Assembly (NCBI GenBank): GCA_003996215.1
Contig: QJPP01000277.1
Location: forward strand, 248,001 to 312,000
Source: Jaltomata sinuosa
Lineage: Eukaryota; Streptophyta; Magnoliopsida; Solanales; Solanaceae
Direction of reading: 5' to 3'
DNA: 64,000 bases
Below are positions 48,011 through 58,211 of this stretch, in pieces. A program made the translations under genes and the position numbers. Within the stretch, counting starts at the first letter, position 1, and every line of letters starts with the position of its first letter. The notes beneath the pieces are model-generated. The model worked only from the letters and a program-made list of their open reading frames with translations, was not told the origin of the DNA and did not search any database.

Positions 48011-49120
48011 GAGAAACTTAAAGAGAAATTTATTATTGATGGGTCGAGTGTTTCATATGTGTTGTGTCGCACACATCTTGAATTTGATTGTGCAAGAAAG
48101 GTAGAAGGTGATTGGGGATGGTGTTAGTAATGTGTGTAACAATGTTTTATACTAGATAGGATCATCAAAAAGAACTGAAAGGTTTGAAGAAGCTGCATGA
48201 TTATTACATATTTTCTATAACAAAAAGTTAGAGTATGATTGTCCTACTCGTTGAAACTCAACATATTTAATATTGCTAGTAGCACTATAGTATAAATATG
48301 TATTTATAAAGTTGAGTCTAACTGACACTAGTTATCATTGTTATCCGACTGAAGGGCAATGGAGTGCGCAAAAAAATTTTATTCTAAGTTTAAACTCTTT
48401 TATCACATTACTGAGAAATTCTCAGGAAGTCTATATCCAACTTCAAGTCAATATTTTTCAAAAGTTTGTGAAATTAAGATACAACTGGAAGATTGAGTTA
48501 AAAGTTTTAGCATTGATGATGTTATTGAAATTTATGAAATATTAGAATGATATGCATATTTTGATGGATGTAGCTGCTATTTTTTATTTGAGGTACAAGA
48601 TAAAGTTGGTGGAGTCCTATCTTCCATAAATTTATAGTAAAACAATTATTTTAAGTAAGATTCAAGAAGTTCAAACCCAGTATACCAATCTCTTTCAAGA
48701 ATATAAGAGTAAAGTACCTGCTTTATATCGTGCATCTAGTTCTAATGAAGTTGCTAGTCTTGTTGAGGGAGATCATCGGTCTAACTTTGATAGATTTATC
48801 GCTCCAAATAGGGCTAATGTGGGCACAAGATTTGAGCTAGATTTGTTACTTAGAAGAAAGTTTGTTATACTTAGAAGAAAGTTTGTTATCATGAACTTCA
48901 TCATTTGATAATTTAAATTGGTGGATTACAAACGGATTAAAATTTCCTACTTTACAGAAGATGGCTCGTGATCTCCTAGTCATTTCTATCTTCGGTTTAA
49001 AATCAGCATTTAACACCAGTGAGAGTGATTTGTCCGTATTGTAGCAGACTTCATCCTACTATTTTGAAGGCTTTGATGTGTGCTTGTACTCGATTATAAA
49101 ATGAAATAAATGGTAAGTAA
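48011..49120 (+). pseudogene. hAT transposase pseudogene, piece 3 (catalytic core to dimerisation domain)
   Basis: The reading resumes with MGRVFHMCCVAHILNLIVQE, the conserved hAT block at the core, then KVIGDGVSNVCNNVLY and a damaged RWNSTYL. YLRYKIKLVESYLP follows near 48590, and last comes the hATC dimerisation region (LQKMARDLLVISIFGLKSAF). Stops such as the TAG after QER and several frame changes kill it. The order of blocks matches plant BED-finger hAT transposases. Together with 3134-3807 and 21630-21764 it forms one collinear gene. hAT terminal inverted repeats and the 8 bp TSD could not be located. Confidence 0.85.
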
Positions 49121-49321
49121 TTTTTTCAATGACTATTTATGTTAATAATAGTGTTTAATTTTTAATATAATATTGATTAATTGAATCACATACTTTTCTT
49201 TTCAAATTTGACTTTAACGATCGATAAAGTTTCATATCCAATGTTACTTAACAAAGAGGAAGAGCTTGATTCAAGTTGACTTACTGGTCTATAGCTACTT
49301 TGGGCTTGAGAGAGGAAGAGA

Positions 49322-49505
49322 AATTAAGCCTACTGTTAGTGACTTGACTACTGAAAATATACGTTGTGCCAGTTTTGCATTATTTTTTTAGTATAAGCCT
49401 ACTGATAGCCTGACTTGTGAATATACATTGTGATAATTTTATATTTTTTTAGTATAAGCCTACTATTAGTGTCTTGTTAGTGGATATATTGTGGTAGATT
49501 ATTCT
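49322..49505 (+). repeat. Diverged three-copy tandem repeat, about 60-70 bp unit
   Basis: The phrase AGTATAAGCCTACT(G/A)(T/A)TAG begins each copy (about 49324 in shortened form, 49391, 49452). Each copy goes on through ACTTGT(G)...ATATAC/TTGTG to a T-rich end. It lies between the hAT C-terminus and the copia element. The bases around it (49121-49321, 49506-49655) hold no gene. Confidence 0.65.
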
Positions 49506-49655
49506 ATTCTTTACTTGTTCTAAGAATTATTAAAATTTATGTTAGTATAATTCTTGAGTATAATCCTATTGGTCTTGCGGTAGCTATTGATCAATAGTTC
49601 TTATGTGAAATTTTAACAAAATGTTACTATATACTTGCTATTTTGAGCTAGCTAA

Positions 49656-50853
49656 TGATAGTGTTCTAATATTAATGAATGATAATTTCACCTTGTAGGA
49701 ACTTGCCCAAAGATGTTGATTCAAGAAATTCTACTGACCATAGAAAGAGCAAGTACCAAGCAGGAAAGGAAAGCATTACCCAAGAGGAAGGAAAATCAAG
49801 TACAAAGCAAGAAAGGAAAATATCAAGGAGAATTACTAAAAACGGAAGAAAAATCAAGTAGTAAGCAAGAAGCAATAAAGAGAGATTTATTTTCAAGAAG
49901 GAAGGAAAGATAAGGAAGCAATTATGAAAATTCTCAAGGATCAAAATACTATGGAAAGAATAACAAGATTGATTCATCTAATCAAAATTAGATTGACTCT
50001 AATTTTGGAATAAAGTATCAAGGTTCTATGCATTTAAATGGACAGATTTTACTTGGTAAAATCGTGGCAGGAAAGAAATCTTCAAGATCTTGACAAAGAT
50101 CTCAAAGGAAAATCAAGGTTCATTGATACCACAAGACGAAAGGAATGAAGCAGCAAAGTCAAATCTATTAATGGACTCAAGTAACAAGCATTAAATAAAG
50201 GATCCATTATGGAAAAGAAATACCTCAAGCTTCAATCAAGGAAGTACCAGCAAGCCAAATCTGCGGATTCAAGGAGTCAAAGATTGACTCAACTTTATTC
50301 TTGGAAACAGGATATTTCACATCCTTTTCCAAGGATCAAATCTCTTGGGTTGCCTTCTTCATCAACACTCTTCAACAGCTACATCAGTTCTTATTTAAAG
50401 AGCCTTTGAAGAATGAATAAGATCATACAAACAGTCTCTACCATCTCAAGTTCTTTGCTCTACTTTTATTAAGCATTGTACTACCTTGTGTTTTACTGTG
50501 TAGTGAAAAAGATAGGAGAAAAAAAATATAGTTGGTGAGTCATTGTATCAAAATAGAAAAAGAAAAGAAAAAAGAATTGAGTGTAGACATAGGAGCTATA
50601 CTCTCAAAGCTTGTATCCAAAACAAAACAACCAAAGAACTAGTAGAGAACACCCTTGCAACCCAAGGGAACAGGAGTAAGATCCATTCTGGATTCCAATC
50701 AATATAAAAATATCTAGTGTCAATTACTTTCACAACACTTACAATTCTGCACTTTTACTTAACTACTCATCTGTGCAGAGTAGTCGACTGACCCCTGCAG
50801 ACAGTCGACTCAGAAAATGAAAAACAACAATTCACCCCCCTCTTGCACTTTCA
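49656..50853 (+). repeat. 5' LTR of the copia element
   Basis: It contains short purine-rich repeats of the form ATCAAGTACCAAGCAAGAA (49750-49870) and a TATA-like TTATTTAAAG (50391-50400; 3' LTR copy at 56620-56628). Near its end AGTCGACT occurs twice as an inverted pair (AGTCGACTGACC...CAGTCGACTCAG, about 50781-50815). Short open frames in it are lysine-rich artefacts. Confidence 0.93.
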
Positions 50854-50854
50854 A

Positions 50855-50868
50855 TTGGTATCAGAGCC
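50855..50868 (+). promoter_or_regulatory. Primer binding site of the copia element
   Basis: TTGGTATCAGAGCC, a perfect initiator-Met tRNA complement, begins one base after the LTR end. Confidence 0.92.
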
Positions 50869-50910
50869 TGGCCTCACACATATTTACCTAACAACAAGTA
50901 AGAAAAGATC

Positions 50911-52170
50911 ATGGCACATCAAATTGTTGCTGGAGCCCTATTCCAAGAAGGAACCTCCGAAACAAGGCCTCCATATTTTAATTGAAAGCATTTCTCACAC
51001 TGGAAGATCAGAATGGAAACATTTATCAAGTCCTATGATGTAAAAGTATGGAGAGTTATCATGCTTGGTGACATCCCCATCACAAAAGCAAAAAATGATG
51101 ATAAAAATGTGGAAAATAGTGGAACATCAACTGAAGTAATTCCAACTCTAGAAAATTACACTGATGAACAGATGGAGATCATTCAGATAAACTCCAAAGA
51201 CAAAAATGTTCTTTATAATGCCATCAGTGGAGAAGAATACGAAAAAATTTCTTGTTGTGAGACAGCCAAAGAAATGTGGGACAAACTTGAAGTAACTTAT
51301 AAAGGAACTGACAAGGTCAAACAAACTATCATAAGTCTTCTGGCATATGAATATGAGCTTTTCTCAATGAAGGAAGGAGAATCAGTTGAAAGTATGTTTT
51401 CCAGATTCAGCAAGATCATTGGAGAACTCAAGGCATATGATAAAACCTATCCTGTGAGTGACCAAATAACCAGGATTCTCAGAAGTCTCCCTACCCAATT
51501 GCATGCCAAGGTAGTCGCTATTGAAAGCATGAATCTCAATGATCTCACCTATGATGAATTAAGAGGAGATCTCATTGCTTTTGAGAAGACTCATCTGAAC
51601 AAAAGTGGACAAGAAGAGAACAGGAAGAAAACTGTGGAATTCAAAGCAACAGAGGATATCGAGGAAGATGAAGAAGAAAAAATTGGAGAAGATAAAATTG
51701 CATTAATTACCAGATCAGTCATGGATTCATTCAAAAGATCCAGAAATCAAAGAAGAGGTAAACAAAACTTCTCCAAAGGTAAACAAGTTACAGAATTCAA
51801 TAAGAACGATGGTAAGTGTTACAACTGTGGAAAGTATGGACACATTGCAAGAAATTTTCCAGAAGCAAACAGAAAATATTCCAAGGGAAATCCAAGGAAT
51901 CGAGATAATCGGGCTTTCAGCAGTTGGGGTGATAAAGGTATGTCTGAACATGAGAACGATGATGTTGAAGATATATGTTTCATGGAAATTAGAGAAATGA
52001 GTGAGGTAAGATCTAATCCTTGTTCAAATTGTGTAAAATCGCAAAAATTGCTAGATTGTGCCATAGTTGACTTGAACAGAGTTTTTAACGATTTTAAAGC
52101 TCTGCAAAGAGAAAAGAAATACTGGGAAGGTAAATTAGAAGTTTGTGAAATTCAAAAATATTTTCTTTAA
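50911..52170 (+). pseudogene. gag: Copia Gag, open except for one stop
   Basis: ATG at 50911 (MAHQIVAGALFQEGTSETRP) is in frame with the 385-codon run that ends at 52170. The only interruption is TGA at 50983-50985, codon 25, within the PYFN-stop-KHFSHWKIRM block where Gly is expected. The core Gag region has AKEMWDKLEVTYKGTDKVKQ and ITRILRSLPTQLHAKVVAIE. A CCHC knuckle near 51817-51860 reads CYNCGKYGHIARNF, the last Cys being Phe. A Cys pair (CSNCVKSQKLLDC) lies further on. Gag would form the particle and bind genomic RNA. I chose this start because it follows the primer site closely and the N-terminal motif begins after it. Confidence 0.9.
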
Positions 52171-52980
52171 GAAGAAGTGGATGAATTAAAAATTCAAATC
52201 AATAATTTTTGAAAATCTCCCAGTCATAGTGTTGTCAGGTCAAATCAATCAACTCCTTCTAATAAGTCAACTGATAAAAGAACTGACAGTGATAAACATA
52301 TTACCAACAAAAACTATTTCAGTGATAAGCAGTCAACTGATGCTAGATCACATAGAAGTAGATCCAGCAGTGGTAAGTCGACTAATATGGTTGTCACTGA
52401 AAGACACTTTTCTCATGCTTTTTATTACTATGGTAAATCTGGTCATAAACATTATAATTGCAGGTTTTGATCTATCACCTCTTCTAAATGGGTTTGGAGA
52501 CCTAAGTCTAATCAACCCAACCCTACTGCTAACCCCAAAAAACCCAAGGAAACTTAGGTACCTAAAAGAAATTAATAAATCTGTTTTGCTAGAACACCAC
52601 TCAAAATCAAAAGAGAAATGGTATCTTGATAGTGCGTGTTCAAATCACATGACAGGAAACAACAAATCTATTTAAATCTGTTGCAGACTTTGATGGAGCA
52701 AACATTTGATTTGGAGACAACTCCAAAGGAAAAGTAATAGGTATTGGTACAATTTATTTTAATGAATCCTGTGAAATTACTAATGTTTACTTGGTGAAAA
52801 ACTTGAAATACAACCAGTTGAGTATCAGTCAGCTATGTGATGTGGAACTTGAGGTAACAGAAAGACACGTTGCATAATTGAAGACATTACTGGAAAAGCT
52901 TTATTCTCGGAAACAGAGATAGAAACGTATATGTTCTTGATTCTGTCAAAAAATCAAATGAACACATCTGTTTAGCATCC
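52171..52980 (+). pseudogene. pol: Copia Gag-protease linker and protease
   Basis: One frame holds a Ser/Lys-rich linker with a second zinc-finger-like block (YYGKSGHKHYNC). Another frame takes over by 52580, giving KWYLDSACSNHMTG (52610-52660), the copia protease active-site block, with Asp-Ser-Ala where Asp-Ser/Thr-Gly is usual. Stops follow (TAA at 52673) and the rest is frame-shifted until 52980. Confidence 0.83.
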
Positions 52981-53900
52981 ATCTCAGAAGATCCTTGGGT
53001 ATGGCATAAGAAACTTGGTCATGCTAGCATGCGACTCATAGAGAAACTTGCTAAATATGAACTTGTTCTTGGGCTTCCCAAACTAAACTACAAGAAGAAT
53101 TACATTTGTGATGCCTGTCAACTTGGTAAGCAAACTAGAAACGCTTTTTCTGTAAAAGATATTGTGTCTACCTCTAAACCATTGCAACTACTCCATATGG
53201 ACCTTTTTGGTCCCACTAGAACTGCAAGTATTGGAGGAAAAAGGTACGCTTTCGTTATTGTTGATGATTTTTCTTGTTTTACATGGGTTATGTTTTTATC
53301 TAACAAAGATGATACCTTGAAAATTTTTGAGTACTTTTGAGAACGAGTACAAAGGGACAAAGGCTATTTCAATACTTCCATAAGAAGTGATCATGGAGGA
53401 GAATTTAAAATAAGGCCTTTGAAGTCTTCTGCAATAAATAAGGATACACTCACAACTTCTCATCACCTAGATACCCTCTGGAAAATGGTGTTGTTGAACG
53501 AAAAAATAGGACACTTCAAGATATGCCACGTACCATGATATGTGAGCATTCCCTTCTGCATCATTTTTGGGCAGAAGCAGTATGTACTGCATGCCACATT
53601 CTTAACAGGTCCCTGATCAGACCAATACTGAAGAAAACTCCATATGAATTATGGAATGGTAAGAAGCCTAACATTGGATAGCTTCACCTATTTGGGCGCA
53701 AGTGCTTTGTGCACAATAATGGTAAGGACAACATAGGACAACATTGGTAAGTTTGATCCTCGAAGCGACGAAGGTATATTTCTTGGCTATTCAAGCACTA
53801 GCAGATCGTATAGAGTTCTTAATAAACGTACTTCATGTATTGAGGAATCCATTCATGTTATTTTTTATGATACTAATCGTATTGTTGAGAAAATTCATAG
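52981..53900 (+). pseudogene. pol: Copia integrase pseudogene
   Basis: The His/Cys region is WVWHKKLGHASMRLIEKLA followed by CDACQLGKQTRNAF. The catalytic core has LLHMDLFGPTRT (first Asp), SDHGGEF near 53390 (second Asp) and NGVVERKNRTLQ near 53484-53520 (catalytic Glu), in that order. A TGA at 53338 and at least two frame changes interrupt it. All three DDE residues are therefore still readable, but in different frames. Confidence 0.88.
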
Positions 53901-54099
53901 CATAGATGATGAATAAGAACACATTCTCAAAACTAGTGTGTCTTCATCCAAGAAAGTCGACTGTCCAGCAAAGTCAGCTGAAGAACAGAAAGATCAATTT
54001 GCTATTGAAATAGTCCCAAATAAATAGAGAAGTGAATCTAACTACCCAAAGAAGTTTATCATTGGTGACCCAAAGGAAGGAATGAAAAATAGAGCCTCA

Positions 54100-55390
54100 A
54101 GCAAAAATAAAGCAAATGTGGCACTCATTTCTCAACTCGAGCCAAAGAAAATTGATGAAGCCCTAAACGACAGTCATTGGGTAAAATCTATGCAAGAAGA
54201 ATTAGACCAATTTGAGAAAAGTAAAGTCTAGACACTTGTTCCTAAACCTGAAAATACATCAATCATTCGAACGAAGTGGGTCTTCAGAAACAAACTCAAT
54301 GAAGATGGAGAAGTCGTTCGCAACAAGGCTCGACTAGTAGATCAAGGATACTCTCAAAAGAGGGAGTCGACTATGATGAAACTTCTACTCCTGTTGCAAG
54401 GTTAGAATCTATTCATATTCTGCTTGCATATGCATCTCATAAATGTTTCAAGTTATTTCAAATGGATGTCAAAAGCGCTTTTCTAAATGGCTCTATTGAA
54501 GAACAAGTTTTCTTCAAACAACCTCTAGGTTTTGAGCATCCTTAATTTCCTTATCATATTTTTAAACTATTAAAAGCTTTGTATGGACTTAAGCAAGCTC
54601 CCAGGGCTTGGTATGATCGTCTGAGCAATTTTTTAATGGATCATAGTTTTTCTAGAGGAAAAATTGACACTACCCTTTCTATCAAAAGAACCTCCTCTGG
54701 TAATCTTATTATTCAAATTTATGTTGATGATATTATATTTGGAACTACTAATGTTGATTTGTGCAAGGAATTTTCTGACTTAATGCAAAGTGAATTAGAA
54801 ATGAGCATGATGAGTGAGCTGACCTTCTTTTTAGGTTTACAAATCCATCAGTCGACTGAAGGTATTTTCATCAGTCAAAGTAAGTATACTAAGAAACTTA
54901 TTCAAAAATTTGGAATGAGTGAAGCCAAATCTCTGGGAACTCCAATGAGTCCCACTTACAACTTTGACGCTGATGAAGATGGTAAGTCAGTTGATGAAAC
55001 AAGATATCGAGGTATGATTGGATCTTTACTTTATCTCACTGCCAGTCGATCGAATATCATGTTCAGTGTATGTAAATGTGAAAGGTTTCAGTCAGCTCCT
55101 AAAGAATTTCATTTATCTGTTGTTAAGCGTGTTATTCGATATCTCGTTGGTACTATATCTTATGGCTTATGGTATCCTAGCAAAAGTAACTTTATGATTA
55201 AAGGATTTTTAGATGAAGATTTTGCAGGTAACAAAAATAATAGAAAAAACAAAAGTGGAACTTGTCAATTCTGGAAAAGGCTCTTATTTCCTAGAACATC
55301 AAGAAACAAAATTGTGTTTCTATCTCTTCCACTGAAGCTGAATATATCTCTATTAGTGTTTTTTGTGCTAAAATTCTTTGGATGATTCAT
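54100..55390 (+). pseudogene. pol: Copia reverse transcriptase
   Basis: The RT starts with IDEALNDSHWVKSMQEELDQ and IRTKWVFRNKLNEDGEVVRN. It shifts frame near 54359, continues with LFQMDVKSAFLNGSIEEQVF, and is open from 54579 to 55385. That run holds MYGLKQAPRAWYDRLSNFL, the catalytic box IYVDDIIFGTTN intact near 54715-54750, then LTFFLGLQIHQSTEGIFISQ and the start of the RNase H linker. A TAG at 54229 and a TAA near 54543 break the upstream part. Confidence 0.92.
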
Positions 55391-55680
55391 CAATTAAGTG
55401 ATTATGAATTATCTTTAAACCTGTGCCTATTATGTATGATAATTCCAGTGTTATTTGTTTAACAAAAAATCCTGTGCATCATTCTAGAGCTAAGCACATT
55501 GATATCAAGCATCATTTTATTAGAGATCATATTTTAAATGGTGATATTGAACTGTCTTTTGTGAGCACTGATTTTCAATTAGCTGATATTTTTACTAAAC
55601 CTTTGCTTGAAGAAAGATTTTGCACTCTTATAGAATCTCTTGGCATTGTTTCAAAACCTTTTTAGATCTTTCATCTATAC
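55391..55680 (+). pseudogene. pol: Copia RNase H end
   Basis: The open run at 55423-55665 reads PIMYDNSSVICLTKNPVHHS, then RAKHIDIKHHFIRDHI and FVSTDFQLADIFTKPL. These are the standard last blocks of copia RNase H. The polyprotein ends about 200 bases before the 3' LTR; those bases hold no gene. Confidence 0.9.
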
Positions 55681-55870
55681 TGTAGTTTCTCTACTCTCTC
55701 TACTTGTTTTCCTTTTTGATTGATGTCATAGGAGGAGAATAATAGAAGCAGGGAGAGCAGTCAACTAGCTTTTAACTAGCAGCAAGTCAATGATACAGGG
55801 GGAGAAGATGTAGACATCTTCTTAAAAGGAAAGTTGACTACATTTACAATCCTAAAAATTGTCATCATCA

Positions 55871-55882
55871 AAAAGGGGGAGA
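55871..55882 (+). promoter_or_regulatory. Polypurine tract of the copia element
   Basis: AAAAAGGGGGAG lies just before the 3' LTR start at 55884, the position where plus-strand DNA synthesis is primed. Confidence 0.88.
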
Positions 55883-55883
55883 T

Positions 55884-57082
55884 TGATAGTGTTCTGATTT
55901 TAATGAATGACAATTTCACCTTGTAGGAACTTTTCCAAAGATGTTGATTCAAGAAATTCTACTTACCATAGAAAGAGAAAGTACCAAGCAGAAAAGGAAA
56001 GCATTACCCAAGAGGAAGGAAAATCAAGTACCAAGAAGGAAAGAAAAATATCAAGGAGCATTACTAAAAAGGGAAGAAAAGTCAAGTACCAAGCAAGAAG
56101 CAATGAAGAGAGATTTATTTTCAAGAAGGAAGGAAAGATAAGGAAGCAATTATGAAGATTCTCAAGGATCAAATTACTATGGAAAGAATAAGAAGATTGA
56201 TTCATCTAATCAAAATTAGATTGACTCTAATTTTAGAATAAAGTATCAAGGTTCTATGCATTTAAATTGAAAGATTTTACTTGGTAAAATCATGGCAGGA
56301 AAGAAATCTTCAAGATCTTGACAAAGATCTCAAAGGAAAATCAAGGTTCATTGATAACACAAGACAAAAGGAAAGAAACAGCAAAGTTAAATCTATTAAT
56401 AGACTCAAGTACCAAGTATTGAATAAAGGATCCATTATAGAAAAGAAATACCTCAAGCTTCAATCAATGAAGTACCAGCAAGCCAAATCTGCGGATTCAA
56501 GGAGTCAAAGATTGACTCAACCTTATTCTTGGAAACAGGATATTTCACATTCTTTTCAAAGGATCAAATATCTTGGGTTGCCTTCTTCATCAACACTCTT
56601 CAACAACTACATCAGTTCCTATTTAAAGAGCCTTTGAAGAATGAAGAAGATCATAAAAATAGTCTCTACCATCTCAAGTTCTTTGCTCTACTTTTATTAA
56701 GCATTGTACTACCTTGTGTTTTACTGTGTAGTGAAAAAGAGAGGAGAGAAAAAAATATAGTTGGTGAGGCATTGTATCAAAAGAGAAAAAGAAAATAAAA
56801 AAGAATTGAGTGTAGACATAGGAGCTATATTCTCAAAGCTTGTATCCAAAACAAAACCACCAAAGAACTAGTATAGAACACCCTTGCAGCCCAAGGGGAC
56901 TGGAGTAAGATCCATTCTGTATCCCAACCAGTATAAAAATATCTGATGTCAATTACTTTCACAGCACTTACAATTCTGCACTTTTACTTAACTACTCATC
57001 TGTGCAGAGTAGTCGACTGACCCCTGCAGACAATTGACTCAGAAAATGAAAAACAACATTTCACTCCCCTCTTGCACTTTCA
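55884..57082 (+). repeat. 3' LTR of the copia element
   Basis: It matches 49656-50853 from end to end with scattered substitutions and is followed by the right TSD GCTAA. Bases 57083-57350 after it hold no recognisable gene. Confidence 0.93.
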
Positions 57083-57350
57083 GCTAACACTTGAGAATTG
57101 CACGTTGTTGGATTTCCTTATTTTGAGCTAGTTAATACTAACGTGAATTGATGTTTGATGGGGGCAGATTAAAGAAGGACAATGTAGTCCAAGTATTTAT
57201 ACTTATACATAACGCGGGTTGTTATTCATAGCTTTGTTTGGTGTCCAATGTGAATTGTTATTTGAAGCTCTGTTTGCTGCTTGAAATGTTTTGATTTGCA
57301 TACACTAATCAAAAAAATTATCTTTTTATATACATTAGTCAAAAAAATGA

Positions 57351-57591
57351 CTCCCTCCGTCTCATTTTATGTGACACCATTTTCTTTCTAGTCCGTCCCA
57401 AAAAAGAATGTCACCTTACTATAATTAGAAATAATTTAACTCTAGAATTCCCCTTTTACCCTAAATGAAATGAACTACAACCACATAAATATCTAAGGAT
57501 TGTTTTGAACCACAAGTTTAAAAAGTCTTTCTTTTTTTTCTTAAATACCGTGTCAACTCAAATTGTACCACATAAAATAGAATAGAGGGAG
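57351..57591. mobile_element. Stowaway-like MITE (mariner superfamily)
   Basis: The ends are CTCCCTCCGTCTCATTTTAT and, inverted, CATAAAATAGAATAGAGGGAG, the classic Stowaway terminal repeat. The length of 241 bp is typical and there is no coding capacity. The expected TA target site is TA on the right (57592-57593) and GA on the left (57349-57350), one change. The body contains GTGACACCATTTTC / AATTGTACCACAT near the ends. Confidence 0.88.
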
Positions 57592-57673
57592 TATCTTTTT
57601 TCTGAATTGGATACACTAATTGGATTTCTTGAATCGCATACACAATTAAAAAAAATTATCTTTAAAAAAATGC

Positions 57674-57761
57674 GGGTAGGGATGGGGTGGGTGTACGGAG
57701 GTATAGGTGTGGGGTGAATTTATAAGGGTTTAAATATTATGCCGGGCGGGGTGGGGTGGGG
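57674..57761 (+). other. Two G-quadruplex-type G-run clusters
   Basis: Four G-runs with 1-2 base loops occur at 57674-57691 (GGGTAGGGATGGGGTGGG) and again at 57744-57761 (GGGCGGGGTGGGGTGGGG). Both meet the usual G3+N1-7 rule. They lie in a short GC-rich island in AT-rich DNA, with an inverse C-rich stretch (CACCCGCACCGCCCTGCC) near 57800. The island may be part of a small DNA transposon, but I could not define termini. Confidence 0.75.
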
Positions 57762-57938
57762 CAATTTTTAATTTCGCGGGTTAAGACAAAATTCTCACTT
57801 CACCCGCACCGCCCTGCCTCATTGTCTTTCTTAATTATACCCCCTCATCTTTTTTCTTTCACCTCTTCCTTGACTAATACAAGGGCATATATTTCAATTC
57901 CAATATGTTTTAATTCTACTTAATGAACATATAATTCC

Positions 57939-58211
57939 AAGATATATTAATTAATAAAGAAAACTAATAAATATAACTATTTAAAAATATTTTGATTTTT
58001 ATTTTTAACTGCGCAATGCGCGAATAATTTAACTAATTTTAAAAAATGAGAGAACATGCATTAGAACATATAATTCCAATATGTTCTAATGCATGTTCTC
58101 TCATTTTTTAAAATTAGTTAAATTATTCGCGCGTTGCGCAGTTAAAAATAAAAATCAAAATATTTTTAAATAGTTATATTTATTAGTTTTCTTTATTAAT
58201 TAATATATCTT
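57939..58211. repeat. Near-perfect 133 bp-arm palindrome with 7 nt loop
   Basis: Bases 57939-58071 and 58079-58211 are reverse complements with a single mismatch (GCGCAATGCGCG against CGCGCGTTGCGC). They are separated by the loop AATTCCA (58072-58078). The arms are AT-rich apart from the GC-rich 12-mer. The 16-mer GAACATATAATTCCAA occurs at the left border (57925-57940) and again at the centre (58064-58079). It has no coding capacity. It could be a foldback MITE, a pair of inverted element ends, or a template-switch product. If transcribed it would give a long hairpin RNA. Confidence 0.93.

Larger units (their letters stand above)
49656..57082 (+). mobile_element. Ty1/copia LTR retrotransposon
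   Basis: LTRs of about 1.2 kb (49656-50853 and 55884-57082) start TGATAGTGTTCT and end GCACTTTCA, flanked by a perfect TSD GCTAA (49651-49655 and 57083-57087). The primer site, gag, protease, integrase, RT and RNase H lie in Ty1/copia order, with integrase before RT. A polypurine tract precedes the 3' LTR. By eye the LTRs differ by a few per cent, so it is younger-looking than the gypsy elements but not recent. RT and integrase motifs suggest the Tork/SIRE side of copia; that placement is inference. Confidence 0.96.

Noticed and set aside
49679..49977. Lysine-rich and antisense frames in copia LTRs
   Set aside because: They occur in both LTRs but arise from purine-rich repeats; the true gag begins downstream of the primer site.
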